This document shows positions 24,663 to 33,236 of a DNA stretch of 64,000 nt, one piece after another (positions within the stretch are counted from its first letter, which is position 1; the number at the start of each line of letters is the position of its first letter). The position numbers and the translations under genes were made by a program. Source of the stretch: Myxococcus stipitatus DSM 14675. Lineage in GTDB: Bacteria > Myxococcota > Myxococcia > Myxococcales > Myxococcaceae. A model generated the notes under the pieces. The model saw only the letters and a list, made by a program, of their open reading frames with translations, was not told where the DNA came from and did no database searches. The stretch is from assembly GCF_000331735.1 (NCBI RefSeq), contig NC_020126.1, positions 3,534,001-3,598,000 of the forward strand, written 5' to 3'.

Positions 24663-26465
24663 TCATGGCTGCAGATGTTCCATGAAGAAGAGCGCCGTCT
24701 TCCTCATGACCTCGCGTGAGCTCTCCACGTCATCGACCAGCTCGAACGAGTGGTGTCCCTCGGGAAGCTCTTCCAGCGTGAGGGGGACGCCCTTGCCTCG
24801 GGCCTGCTTCACGAAGTCGTCGAGGAGGGCGTTGAGCCCGGGGGCGTCCCGGCCCGCGCGCACCACGAAGAGGGGCGGCGACTTGGGGCCATTCATGACC
24901 TTCAGCCCCTCGATGGGGAGGCTGCTCGTGGGGACTCCCTCGGCTCCGAGCAGGGGGTACCACGCCACCGCGCAGCGCAACCAGGCGGGAGGCGCCTTTC
25001 GCAGTGCGGGCGCCAGGCCCCAGAGTCCGCCCGCGGACATGGCCATCACGCAGATGTGGTCCCCGTCGAGCTTCTCCGTGGTGGCCTGCTTGCGCACGAA
25101 GGCCAGCGCCGCGTCCATCCGCTTCTGGAGCTCGGGGGCACCGGTGAACCACTTCCCTCGCTCGGCGCCGGTGGCCGGAGAGCCCAGCTCCACCAGGGCC
25201 ACCGCGAAGCCTTGGGAGGCGAGCCACCGGGCCTGTCCGGTGAAGGCGGGCAGGTCCCTCACGAAGGGCACCAGGTCCGGGTGCATCATGCCGTGCGCGA
25301 GAACCACCACGGGCACCGGGCCCAGGAACGTGTTCACGGGCAGGTAGATATCCAGCTTGTAGTCGCGTCCGCCCGAGCGGGAGTACGTGAGGCCTCGACG
25401 GACCTGGAGCTCCTCCATCCCGGGGATGGTGAGGACCGGGCGCGTCTTGGCCCACTCGGGGAGCGGCGTGCTCGCAAGCCCGGGAAGGTTCGGCGCGGAG
25501 ATCATGGGCGGACCCACGGCATGCACCTCCGCGAAGCCCAGGTGGGTGCGCAGCCACTGGGCCCTGTCTCGGCGGGCGGCCTCACTCAGCTCGTGCCCCC
25601 CTTCGTAGAACTTGGCGAGCTTGGGCTGGGTGGCCGCGTCGATGAACGCGGTGACCTGCGCGGCGGTGACCCACGGGTCCGAGCGGCCGTATTGGAAGAA
25701 GAGCGCTCGCGGCGCCGCGTCGCTGACGCCGACCACTCCGTCCAAGGCAGCCAGCTTCCGGGCGTGCGCGGCGAAGTCTTCGGAGGAGAGCTGGCCCTCG
25801 AGCTGCTTCCGCGTCTCGGTCTCCACCTCGAGGACGCTCCGGGAGTAGTCGCCCACGCCGTTCATCAGGACGAACGCGCGCAGCCGAGGCTCGACGCCCG
25901 CCAGGGCCCCGCCCACCATGGCCCCCACGCTGTGGCCGACGTAGCCCAGGCGCTGGGCGTCGACCTCGGGCCGGGACGCGAGCAGGTCCACGCCGCGCCG
26001 CAGCTCCACCATCATCTTCACGAGGGTGTCGGGCAGGGCCGTGCCCTGGAGTGAGGCGCGCCAGGGCTCCGGGCGCACGTGCGGCGCATCCACGAGCAGG
26101 GACACCACACCCGAGCGCGCCAAGGTGAGTGCCTCGTCGAGGAACTCGTTCTTCGTTCCCTGTCCCCAGTGTTGAAATGCGACGCCAGCGAAGGGGCCTG
26201 TGCCCGGCGGCACGACGAGGGAGGCCGGGACACGCCCACCCTTCGGGCTGGCATAGGTCAGCTCCGTCACGGTGATGTCGCCGCGCCGTTGGCTGCGAAC
26301 GACCTGCACGTCCAGTGGCGCTTTCGCGTCGTACTCCGTGATGCGCCGGAGCTCCGTGCGCAGCGTGGGCAGGTCGGGTCGGCCTTCCGTCGCGGAGGCC
26401 GGGAGTGCGCAGAGCACGGCCATCAGGGAAAGGAGCCAGGGGGCGGGGCGAAGGGGCCGGGTCAT
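24663..26465 (-). CDS. Secreted protein with two tandem alpha/beta-hydrolase domains
   Basis: 600 residues from ATG at 26463-26465. Signal peptide PAPWLLSLMAVLCALPASA, then hydrolase domain 1 (about 30-330) with nucleophile elbow GHSVGAM, an Asp in YGRSDPW and His in EGGHELSEAA. Domain 2 (about 345-600) has the oxyanion-type loop VVLAHGMMHPD, nucleophile elbow MSAGGLWG, Asp in AGRDAPG and His in EGHHSFE. Both triads look complete, so both domains may be active. Fusion of two full hydrolases is uncommon. Substrate unknown, likely an ester or peptide outside the inner membrane. Confidence 0.82.
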   Translation of the reverse strand: MTRPLRPAPWLLSLMAVLCALPASATEGRPDLPTLRTELRRITEYDAKAPLDVQVVRSQRRGDITVTELTYASPKGGRVPASLVVPPGTGPFAGVAFQHWGQGTKNEFLDEALTLARSGVVSLLVDAPHVRPEPWRASLQGTALPDTLVKMMVELRRGVDLLASRPEVDAQRLGYVGHSVGAMVGGALAGVEPRLRAFVLMNGVGDYSRSVLEVETETRKQLEGQLSSEDFAAHARKLAALDGVVGVSDAAPRALFFQYGRSDPWVTAAQVTAFIDAATQPKLAKFYEGGHELSEAARRDRAQWLRTHLGFAEVHAVGPPMISAPNLPGLASTPLPEWAKTRPVLTIPGMEELQVRRGLTYSRSGGRDYKLDIYLPVNTFLGPVPVVVLAHGMMHPDLVPFVRDLPAFTGQARWLASQGFAVALVELGSPATGAERGKWFTGAPELQKRMDAALAFVRKQATTEKLDGDHICVMAMSAGGLWGLAPALRKAPPAWLRCAVAWYPLLGAEGVPTSSLPIEGLKVMNGPKSPPLFVVRAGRDAPGLNALLDDFVKQARGKGVPLTLEELPEGHHSFELVDDVESSREVMRKTALFFMEHLQP

Positions 26466-26490
26466 GGTGTGCCTCGGTTCTCGGTGCGTG

Positions 26491-28317
26491 TCATGGGCGC
26501 GGGCCGTAGACGGGCAGGGGCGCCCCCACTTCATGGGCACCCAGGTCGGGCGCGGAGCCACTGAAGCCCTCCGTGATGTTGGGGAGGGGGGCGCCGGCGT
26601 TCTCGGCCGCCGAGCCTGCTCCGGGCCTCAAGTCGGGCGCGGCGTACAGCGTCATGGGTGCGGAGGGATAGGCGACGGCGGTGGCGAACACGCCGAGGTC
26701 CACCTGCACGGCGTGCTGCTCGGTGGTGCTGGACCGCAGGGCACCCAGGCTCGTGAGCGCGGTGGCGCCCCACGTGGCGCTGAAGGTGCCGGACGTGGAG
26801 CCGAAGCCGTCATGGTCCAGGTCCGCGTTGGCCGTCACCAGGGTGGGGATGTGGAGCACGCGCCCGGTGGCGTTACCGCTGCTGTAGCCGCCGAACGTGC
26901 CGCCCGGCCCGCCGATGAACAGGTTGTTGCGCGAGTAGAGGTTCGCCACGGGCGTGGTTGCGGAGATGGCGAAGGCGTCGCCGTGCTTCACTACGGTGTT
27001 GTGCAGGAGCACGTCGCCGGAGCTGCCTCGGTAGAGTTTGAAGGCGATGTGGACCGCGTTGTAGACGGCGTTGCGGACGAAGTAGGTCGGCCCGCCGAGT
27101 CCTGGCTGGGACGACAGGGCGATGAAGTTGTTGGTGAGGCGATTGCCGACGATGCGGCAGTTGTGGAAGCAGAAGTCCGCCTCGATGCCATCGTCCGCGT
27201 TGCCGATGAGGTCGTTGCCGACGATGTCGATGCTGTACTGGTCCTTCGCGTCGGAGTCCTCGATGAGCGAGATGCCATCGCGGAAGCCCGACACGCGGTT
27301 GTTCATGATGACGTGTCCGGGGCCAGTGACACAGATGCCCTCGCCCTGGTTGTTGCCGTTGACGCCGAGCGAACCCTCCGTCCACTGCGTGACGCCTGTC
27401 ACCACGTTGTCCGCGATGTATGCATTCTCCGCGCGGAGGAAGGTGACGATGGCGTCGCCATTGTTGGCCGACGTGGCGTTGACGGTGGAGCGGGTCAGCG
27501 CGAAGTGATTCGTGCCGTTGAAGCGCAGCCGACCGTTGATGGTGACCCGGTCGAAGTGGACGTGGCTCTGGTTGAACAGGTTGATGGGGCCGTTGAGCAC
27601 GGTGCCCATGGTGCCGCGCAGGACGATGGGCTTTCCCTCGGTGCCGCTGCGTGACCAGTCGAAGGCGCCGTAGGTTCCAGGGCCCAATTCGAGGATGTCT
27701 CCTGGCTGGGCGCTCGCGGCGACGGCGGCGAAGGTGGACGGGGTCACGGCCTTGGTGGGTGCTCCCGCCATGGGCGCGGGCACGGCTCGGGTGGAGACCT
27801 TCTCCGTCCTCGTGGTGCCGCCTCCGTTCATGTCGCTGAGCGTGAGCTCCACTTCGTAGCGAGTCCCGGGCTGGAGGCCGAAGATGCTTCCCGAGTGGCG
27901 CAGTCCCCAGCTGAAGCCCTCGTTGTCGCCCGCGGCGATGAGGCGCAGGGGCATGGCCTGTCGCCAGGTGCTCTCGCCCTCGGCGCGATAGCGGACGGTG
28001 ACGGTGCTGTTGGAGTTCTCGTCACCCGTGATGAGCCACTCGACGGTCAGGTGCTGCAACGTCGGAAAGGGGAAGCGGACCTCTCCGGCGAAGACGGCTC
28101 CGGGACAGGCCACGCCTCCATCTCCACACGTGGCCGGGGGATGGCCACCGTCGGGACGCGGAGGCCCCGCGTCGGGCACGCCGGAAGCATCGGGTGTGCT
28201 CGAGCCATCCGGCGAGCCTGAATCGCCGGGGCCGTGATTCGATTCACCTCCGCCACAGGCCACGCAGAGGAGGAGGAGTGCGAGCAGAGACCATCGACGG
28301 CAAGCGGGACGGTTCAT
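26491..28317 (-). CDS. Lipoprotein with right-handed beta-helix
   Basis: 608 residues. Lipoprotein signal ending LLCVACGGG (Cys21), a long Gly/Ser/Asp/Pro linker typical of myxobacterial surface lipoproteins, and a fibronectin-like beta domain (about 75-180). The parallel beta-helix runs from about 190 to 470, with regular Asn-rich coils such as YIADNVVTGV, VIMNNRVSGF and IVGNRLTNNF. The end has SAPDLGAHEVG, common after such helices. Beta-helix proteins bind or cut polysaccharides, but no catalytic set is evident. Probably displayed on the outer membrane. It is 25 bases upstream of the double hydrolase gene. Confidence 0.8.
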   Translation of the reverse strand: MNRPACRRWSLLALLLLCVACGGGESNHGPGDSGSPDGSSTPDASGVPDAGPPRPDGGHPPATCGDGGVACPGAVFAGEVRFPFPTLQHLTVEWLITGDENSNSTVTVRYRAEGESTWRQAMPLRLIAAGDNEGFSWGLRHSGSIFGLQPGTRYEVELTLSDMNGGGTTRTEKVSTRAVPAPMAGAPTKAVTPSTFAAVAASAQPGDILELGPGTYGAFDWSRSGTEGKPIVLRGTMGTVLNGPINLFNQSHVHFDRVTINGRLRFNGTNHFALTRSTVNATSANNGDAIVTFLRAENAYIADNVVTGVTQWTEGSLGVNGNNQGEGICVTGPGHVIMNNRVSGFRDGISLIEDSDAKDQYSIDIVGNDLIGNADDGIEADFCFHNCRIVGNRLTNNFIALSSQPGLGGPTYFVRNAVYNAVHIAFKLYRGSSGDVLLHNTVVKHGDAFAISATTPVANLYSRNNLFIGGPGGTFGGYSSGNATGRVLHIPTLVTANADLDHDGFGSTSGTFSATWGATALTSLGALRSSTTEQHAVQVDLGVFATAVAYPSAPMTLYAAPDLRPGAGSAAENAGAPLPNITEGFSGSAPDLGAHEVGAPLPVYGPRP

Positions 28318-28410
28318 GTTTCCCGAGCTTGCCAGGAGTACGGGCTTGCAGCGAGCGCCGCGCCCGGTGTCGCGCTCCTCCGCGGCCGATGACGGAGCGC
28401 AGGGCCCCGG

Positions 28411-29223
28411 TCAGTCTTGCGGCTCAGCCGCCGCGGCCCGTCCCTCGTAGCGCAGTCCTTCGCGGACCTCTTCGTCGGTGAGGAGGCGGAAGGTGCCCTC
28501 GGGGATGTCGAGCAGGTCCACGCTCCCCACGGCTTCCCGATGGAGCGCGCGCACGGGCAGGCCCACGGCCCCGAGCATCCGCTTCACCTGATGGTGACGG
28601 CCCTCGGTGAGGGTGACTTCGACGGTGTGCTCATCGCGGACGCGCACCTGGGCGGGGCGGGCGGGGCCATCGTCGAGCGTCATGCCCTTGCGCAGCGGCT
28701 CCACGCGGGCGTCGTCGGCGGTGCTGAAGACGGTGGCGACATACCGCTTGGGCAGGCGCGTGTCCGGGGACGTGGCGTGGGCGACGAACTTGTCGTCGTT
28801 GGTGAAGAGGAGCAGGCCCGTGGAGTCCACGTCGAGCCGTCCCACCGCGTGCCACGTGTACCCGGCGAGGTCCGTGGGGAGCTGAGGCAGGAGCACCTCG
28901 AAGACGGTGCCCGTGCGGTGCTGGCGCGCGGTGGAGGACAGCACGCCCGCGGGCTTGTGGAAGGCGAGCACCCGGGTGGTTGGCGCGGACAGCTCGATGA
29001 CCCTGCCGTCGACGCGCACGGTGGCACCGGGCGGAACGGGCGCGAGGGCCATCTTCGCGACGCGGCCGTTGATGCTGACGCGGCCGGCGTTGATGGCGGC
29101 CTCGGCCTCGTCCTGGGGGAACACGCCAGCTCGGGCGAGTGCGCGCGACAGCCAGTCCGGCTTCTCCTTGCCCTCCCAGCGTTGGTGGCGCGGTGGCTTG
29201 GTCTTGTCGGGCTTGCGTGTCAT
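28411..29223 (-). CDS. RsuA/RluB-family rRNA pseudouridine synthase
   Basis: 270 residues. An S4 RNA-binding domain at about 25-75 (LARAGVFPQDEAEAAINAGRVSING) precedes the catalytic domain. The catalytic Asp131 lies in GRLDVDSTGLLLFTND, and the family loop KRYVAT and GRHHQVKRMLGAVG follow. It converts a specific uridine of rRNA to pseudouridine; RsuA, RluB, RluE and RluF types cannot be separated by eye, though the S4 domain excludes the shortest (RluE) type. TGGAG precedes the ATG. Monocistronic. Confidence 0.9.
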   Translation of the reverse strand: MTRKPDKTKPPRHQRWEGKEKPDWLSRALARAGVFPQDEAEAAINAGRVSINGRVAKMALAPVPPGATVRVDGRVIELSAPTTRVLAFHKPAGVLSSTARQHRTGTVFEVLLPQLPTDLAGYTWHAVGRLDVDSTGLLLFTNDDKFVAHATSPDTRLPKRYVATVFSTADDARVEPLRKGMTLDDGPARPAQVRVRDEHTVEVTLTEGRHHQVKRMLGAVGLPVRALHREAVGSVDLLDIPEGTFRLLTDEEVREGLRYEGRAAAAEPQD

Positions 29224-29346
29224 GGGGCTCCAGAGGGGAGCGGCGTCATATCACTCCCGCCCGCGAGTCGTGGGGCATCTCGAAGTCGACAGTTCCAGGA
29301 TGCGACGCGAGGGCTCGCCGAGTGTCGGGTGCAAGGCGTGGGAGCC

Positions 29347-29391
29347 CTGACACGTCAACCCCGTTCCACGCTTCCCCGCTGACGTGTCAAC
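29347..29391. promoter_or_regulatory. Two TGAC-NN-GTCA dyads 32 bases apart
   Basis: CTGACACGTCAAC at 29347-29359 and CTGACGTGTCAAC at 29379-29391 are the same 13-mer except for two central bases, and each core is a dyad. Spacing of 32 bases puts both on one DNA face. They lie 82-126 bases before the protease gene and about 125 before the divergent pseudouridine synthase. The binding protein is unknown. Confidence 0.45.
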
Positions 29392-29472
29392 AGCGCGCCT
29401 CGAGCGCGATTCGCGCGGTCCCTCCCTCGAAGTGGGAATGGCGTGTGACTTGCTAATGCGTCCAGGTGTCAC

Positions 29473-30420
29473 ATGAAACAGGAGGGCGCTTTGCGCTTCG
29501 TGAGTGGAGTGGTTGTCGCGGTCGGTCTGTTGGGTTGCGGTGGCCCGGAACAAGACCTGGCGCAGGGGGACGTGCTGGGTCGCGGTGACCAGGAGATCGT
29601 CGGAGGAGTCGAGGCGCGTCCAGGCAGTCATCCGTGGATCGTCAGCCTTCAGCAGGTGGGCAGCCACTTCTGCGGTGGTTCGCTCATCCGTGTCTCGCCG
29701 ACCCGGAACGAGACCGACATCGTCGTCACCTCTGCTCACTGTGTCTACGATGGATGGAGCGGCCTCACGGTGAGCGCGGGGGCTCACGACCTGAACCGGC
29801 CCTCGTCGAACCAGGTCACTGTCGCGGTGCGGAACGTGGTCTATCACTCGAGATACAACCCGGACACGACGATGAACGACATCGCCGTCCTCAAGCTCGA
29901 GAAGCCCATCAAGTTCAGCAGTTCGGGGTGCGGCATCGGCCTCACCATGCGTCCCAACCCGAAGGTCCAGGCCGCGGCGGGTGGCCTCTGGGTCATGCCT
30001 GTGTGTCTCCCGGCAGCGGGCGAGCAGGTTCCGGACAACATGGAAGCCACCGTCGCGGGCTGGGGGCTGACGCGGGAAGGGGGAACCCACACCCTCCCAG
30101 CCTCTTGCTGCAGGTGGGGGTCCCCCCCCACCATCAACTCGCGGGAGGCGGCCCAGATGTACAGCAGAGAAGGCATCGTCATCGACCCGGCGGCGATGCT
30201 CGCGGCTGGGTACAAGCAGGGGGGCAAGGACTCATGCCAGGGTGACAGTGGTGGACCTCTGGTCATCAAGAAAGGGAGCACCTACGTCCTCCAGGGCATC
30301 GTGAGCTTTGGAGTGGGCTGCGCGAGGGCGGGGCTTCCAGGCATCTACACGCGAGTCTCCAACTACACGTCGTGGATCAACACGCAGGTGAGGAACCTCA
30401 GCAGCATCGCGAGCATGTAA
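29473..30420 (+). CDS. Trypsin-like serine protease lipoprotein (possible internal frameshift pair)
   Basis: 315 residues. Lipoprotein-like signal ending VGLLGCGG (Cys22), short propeptide, then the activation site IVGG (42-45). The catalytic triad is His89 (TSAHC), Asp136 (NDIAVL) and Ser259 (GDSGGP), all present. Chymotrypsin fold (S1 family), presumably secreted or surface-bound. Between about residues 207 and 219 the frame reads a Cys/Trp-containing stretch unlike the family, while the neighbouring frame over the same bases (30093-30128) reads PPSLLLQVGVP, which fits. Two compensating indels are likely. Confidence 0.88.
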   Translation: MKQEGALRFVSGVVVAVGLLGCGGPEQDLAQGDVLGRGDQEIVGGVEARPGSHPWIVSLQQVGSHFCGGSLIRVSPTRNETDIVVTSAHCVYDGWSGLTVSAGAHDLNRPSSNQVTVAVRNVVYHSRYNPDTTMNDIAVLKLEKPIKFSSSGCGIGLTMRPNPKVQAAAGGLWVMPVCLPAAGEQVPDNMEATVAGWGLTREGGTHTLPASCCRWGSPPTINSREAAQMYSREGIVIDPAAMLAAGYKQGGKDSCQGDSGGPLVIKKGSTYVLQGIVSFGVGCARAGLPGIYTRVSNYTSWINTQVRNLSSIASM

Positions 30421-30572
30421 TTCCGGGCCCTGCCTGTTCCGGCTGGGAATGAAGTGTTCGCGCCGGGCCGATGACGCTCGCGTAGGATGGTGATGGGTGG
30501 TTTCGAGGCGCATGCCACCCATCGCCCCTGCACTCCCACGCTGGAGCAGCGCCCGTTCGCGAGGACCCCCGG

Positions 30573-31532
30573 ATGCACCCGCTGGATGGCTTCGTCTCCT
30601 CGCTGTCCAGCCGCTCCTTGTTCCGGGAGGGTTGGGGTGACGAGCAGACCTTCGGTGGGGTGTCGCTGACGACGCTGCTGTCTCCGAGCGTCAGCCCCGT
30701 CGAGGTGACGTGGGACGCGGAGCAGCCGCTGGGCCGTCGTCGGTTCCAGGAAGGTGTGTTCGCTTCGCCGTGGTCGGCGTTGCCCTCCGAGGTCCGTCAG
30801 GGAAGGGTGCGCTGGCTCTCCTCGGGGCGCGGTCCACGTCGGGATGCATGTGTGGTGCTCGCGGCCTCGAGGGACGAAGGCTATCGTCTCAGGACGTGGC
30901 TCTTCGCATCGCTGGTCGATGAGGGGATGGACTTGTTCCTCCTGGAGAATCCCTTCTACGGGGCGCGGCGCGCCACGGGGCAGCGGGGGCCGCACATCCG
31001 CACGGTGGGCGAGCAACTCCACATGAACATCGCGACCATCGAGGAGGCGCGAGGGCTGGTGGCGTACGCGAGGCGTCAGGGATATCAGCGCGTCGCGGTG
31101 GCGGGTTACAGCATGGGGGGCTACATGGCGGCGCTGTCGGCGGCCACGATGCCGGAGCCCGTAGGGGTGGCGGCGCTTGCTGCGGGAGCTTCTCCGGCGC
31201 CTGTCTTCACGAAGGGGGTTCACGGCCGCTCCATCGACTTCAAGCGGCTCGGTGGCTCTCCGGACGAGACTGTTGCCCGGCAGCGCCTCGCGACGCTCCT
31301 GGACATGGCGAACGCGTGCCTGCTGCCTCCGCCCGCGAAGCCGGGTGCCGCCATCATCGTCGCGTGCGCGCGGGATGGGTTCGTTCCCATCGCGGAGTCC
31401 CGCGCGCTTCACGCGCACTGGGCCGGCAGTGAGCTGCGGGTCTTGGACGCGGGGCATATCTCCGCGATTCTCACCTCGGGTTCGGCGCTGCGAGCCGCGC
31501 TCCGGGACGCGGTGCGGCGCTCGGGCGAGTGA
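30573..31532 (+). CDS. ABHD18-like (DUF2048) alpha/beta hydrolase
   Basis: 319 residues. Features are GWGDEQTFGG near the start, a strand-loop AASRDEGYRLRTWLF, ENPFYGARR and the nucleophile elbow GYSMGGYMAAL (Ser in GYSMG), then Asp in ARDGFVP and His in DAGHIS. This arrangement matches the ABHD18/DUF2048 hydrolases. No signal peptide, so cytoplasmic. GAGGA precedes the ATG. Substrate unknown. Its 3' end resembles the repeat array that follows. Confidence 0.83.
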   Translation: MHPLDGFVSSLSSRSLFREGWGDEQTFGGVSLTTLLSPSVSPVEVTWDAEQPLGRRRFQEGVFASPWSALPSEVRQGRVRWLSSGRGPRRDACVVLAASRDEGYRLRTWLFASLVDEGMDLFLLENPFYGARRATGQRGPHIRTVGEQLHMNIATIEEARGLVAYARRQGYQRVAVAGYSMGGYMAALSAATMPEPVGVAALAAGASPAPVFTKGVHGRSIDFKRLGGSPDETVARQRLATLLDMANACLLPPPAKPGAAIIVACARDGFVPIAESRALHAHWAGSELRVLDAGHISAILTSGSALRAALRDAVRRSGE

Positions 31533-31565
31533 CACCTCTTCGAGCCTTCCAGAGAACGGGCTGAT

Positions 31566-31822
31566 GGGGCGCCGCGCATCGCCTTCAGCGAGCGCCCTCC
31601 GTGCCGCCATCGCAAGGGCTCCGCGCGAAGCATTCGGGGGCAAGAGGGCGCTGGGACGCCGCGCATCGTTTGGGCGAGTCTCCTCCGTGCCGCCATCGCG
31701 AAGGCTCCGCGCGAAGCCTTCGGGGCCAAGGGGGCGCTGGAACGCCGCGCATCGCTTCGGCGAGCGCCCTCCGTGCCGCCATCGCAAGGGCTCCGCGCGA
31801 AGCATTCGGCGCCAAGGGGGCT
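31566..31822. repeat. Three-unit tandem array of about 87 bases
   Basis: Units start at 31570, 31657 and 31743, each opening CGCCGCGCATCG and containing CTCCGTGCCGCCATCGC and CTCCGCGCGAAGC; the third is slightly truncated. Part of the unit (31648-31681) resembles the last 37 bases of the hydrolase gene just upstream (31497-31532). The remainder of 31533-31904 holds no gene. Confidence 0.85.
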
Positions 31823-31904
31823 CGATTCGAGTGTGTCACGCCGGGCCTTGCGGTCCCCTGGCTCACTCGCGCAGCCTGCATCCCGTTCGCCCACGGGAGC
31901 CCTC

Positions 31905-32897
31905 ATGCCTCGTCTCCTCGCTTGCCTCGTCCTCGTCTCGTTCTCCGCCGTCGCCGCGGAGCGTGCACCGGTGCCTCGTCGCCCCGTGCACACGTACTCC
32001 ATCGTCGCCAGGGACCCGGTGACGGGAGATCTGGGCGTCGCCGTGCAATCGCACTGGTTCTCCGTGGGCAGCACCGTGCCTTGGGCCGAGGCCGGTGTCG
32101 GCGCGGTCGCCACCCAGTCCTTCGTGGACCCGACCTACGGCAAGCTCGGCTTGGACTTCATGCGCGCCGGACGCAGTGCCCCTGAGACCCTCAAGGGCCT
32201 GCTCGCCGCGGATGTCGCCAGCGACGTGCGCCAGGTCGGCATGGTGGACGCGCGGGGCCATGTCGCCGCTCACACCGGCAAGAACAACATCGCCGCCGCG
32301 GGCCACCTCGTGGGCGAGGGCTTCACCGTCCAGGCCAACATGATGGAGAAGGACACCGTCTGGCCCGCGATGGCCAAGGCCTACCGCGAAGCGAAGGGAG
32401 ACCTGGCCGAACGAATGCTCATCGCACTCGAGGCCGCCGAGGCCCAGGGCGGCGACATCCGGGGCAAGCAGTCCGCCGCCCTCATCGTCGTGTCCGGAAC
32501 GTCCACCGGGCGCCCCTGGGCGGACCGCCGCTTCGACCTGCGCGTCGAGGACCACCCCGAGCCCCTCAAGGAACTCCGTCGCCTCATCAACCTCCAGCGC
32601 GCCTACAACGCGATGAACGAAGGAGACCTCGCTCTCGAGCGAAAGGACACGGATGGCGCCCTCGCCGCGTACTCCACCGCCGCGAAGCTCGCCCCCGGCA
32701 ACGCGGAGATGCTCTTCTGGCACGCCATCTCACTCGTGGGCCTGGGCCGCGTCGATGAGGCGATGCCACTGCTGAACAAGGCCTACGCCGCGGACCCTCG
32801 CTGGAAGCAACTCGTCACCCGGCTGCCCGCAGCCGGCCTCCTCCCCAATGACCCGAAGCTCCTGGGCCGCCTCACGGGAGCGAAGGTCACGCGGTAG
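31905..32897 (+). CDS. Secreted DUF1028 protein with TPR-like C terminus
   Basis: 330 residues from the ATG at 31905; earlier starts lie in the repeat. Signal peptide MPRLLACLVLVSFSAVAA, then the DUF1028 domain (about 25-220): TYSIVARDPVTGDLGVAVQS, VGAVATQSFVDPTYG and AEAQGGDIRGKQSAALIVVS, resembling Ntn-hydrolase folds. The C-terminal 100 residues have two TPR-like helical pairs (NLQRAYNAMNEGDLALER, AEMLFWHAISLVGLGRVDEA). DUF1028 has no firm biochemical role. Probably periplasmic. Confidence 0.87.
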   Translation: MPRLLACLVLVSFSAVAAERAPVPRRPVHTYSIVARDPVTGDLGVAVQSHWFSVGSTVPWAEAGVGAVATQSFVDPTYGKLGLDFMRAGRSAPETLKGLLAADVASDVRQVGMVDARGHVAAHTGKNNIAAAGHLVGEGFTVQANMMEKDTVWPAMAKAYREAKGDLAERMLIALEAAEAQGGDIRGKQSAALIVVSGTSTGRPWADRRFDLRVEDHPEPLKELRRLINLQRAYNAMNEGDLALERKDTDGALAAYSTAAKLAPGNAEMLFWHAISLVGLGRVDEAMPLLNKAYAADPRWKQLVTRLPAAGLLPNDPKLLGRLTGAKVTR

Positions 32898-33013
32898 CCC
32901 CTGTCCCCGGCGAGCGAGGGCCCGGACGCCGAGCCCTCCTCCTCGGTGGGGCAGGGGGCTCGCGCACTTGTGGACGCCCCGTGGGATGCAGAGGTTTCCA
33001 GGACGAGGTGCCC

Positions 33014-33202
33014 ATGCGTTCTCCCCTGGCCGCGCTGCTCGCGTTGACCCTCCCGCTCCTGGCATTGGCCCAGTCGCCGCCAGACATGGCTCTCCCTCGA
33101 GATCCCGGTGCGACGAGCGTCTGGTACTGGGTGGCGCTCCTGGTCCTGGCCGCCGCCGTGTTCTCGTGGGTGGTGGTGCGGCTCAACCAGAAACACCGTT
33201 GA
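33014..33202 (+). CDS. Small membrane protein
   Basis: 62 residues from ATG at 33014 (GACGAGG upstream). A signal-like N terminus (SPLAALLALTLPLLALAQ) is followed by a short Pro-rich loop and one membrane helix VWYWVALLVLAAAVFSWVVV with a basic tail RLNQKHR. It looks like a two-helix membrane peptide or a cleaved single-pass protein. No family recognised. Its stop lies 34 bases from that of the convergent trmJ. Confidence 0.6.
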   Translation: MRSPLAALLALTLPLLALAQSPPDMALPRDPGATSVWYWVALLVLAAAVFSWVVVRLNQKHR

Positions 33203-33236
33203 GCTCCAGGGGGCCCCCGAGGTCCGCTCGTTCCCC

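Noticed and set aside
31566-31822. Mobile miniature element
   Set aside because: No terminal inverted repeats or target duplications; units are head-to-tail and partly resemble the preceding gene's end.
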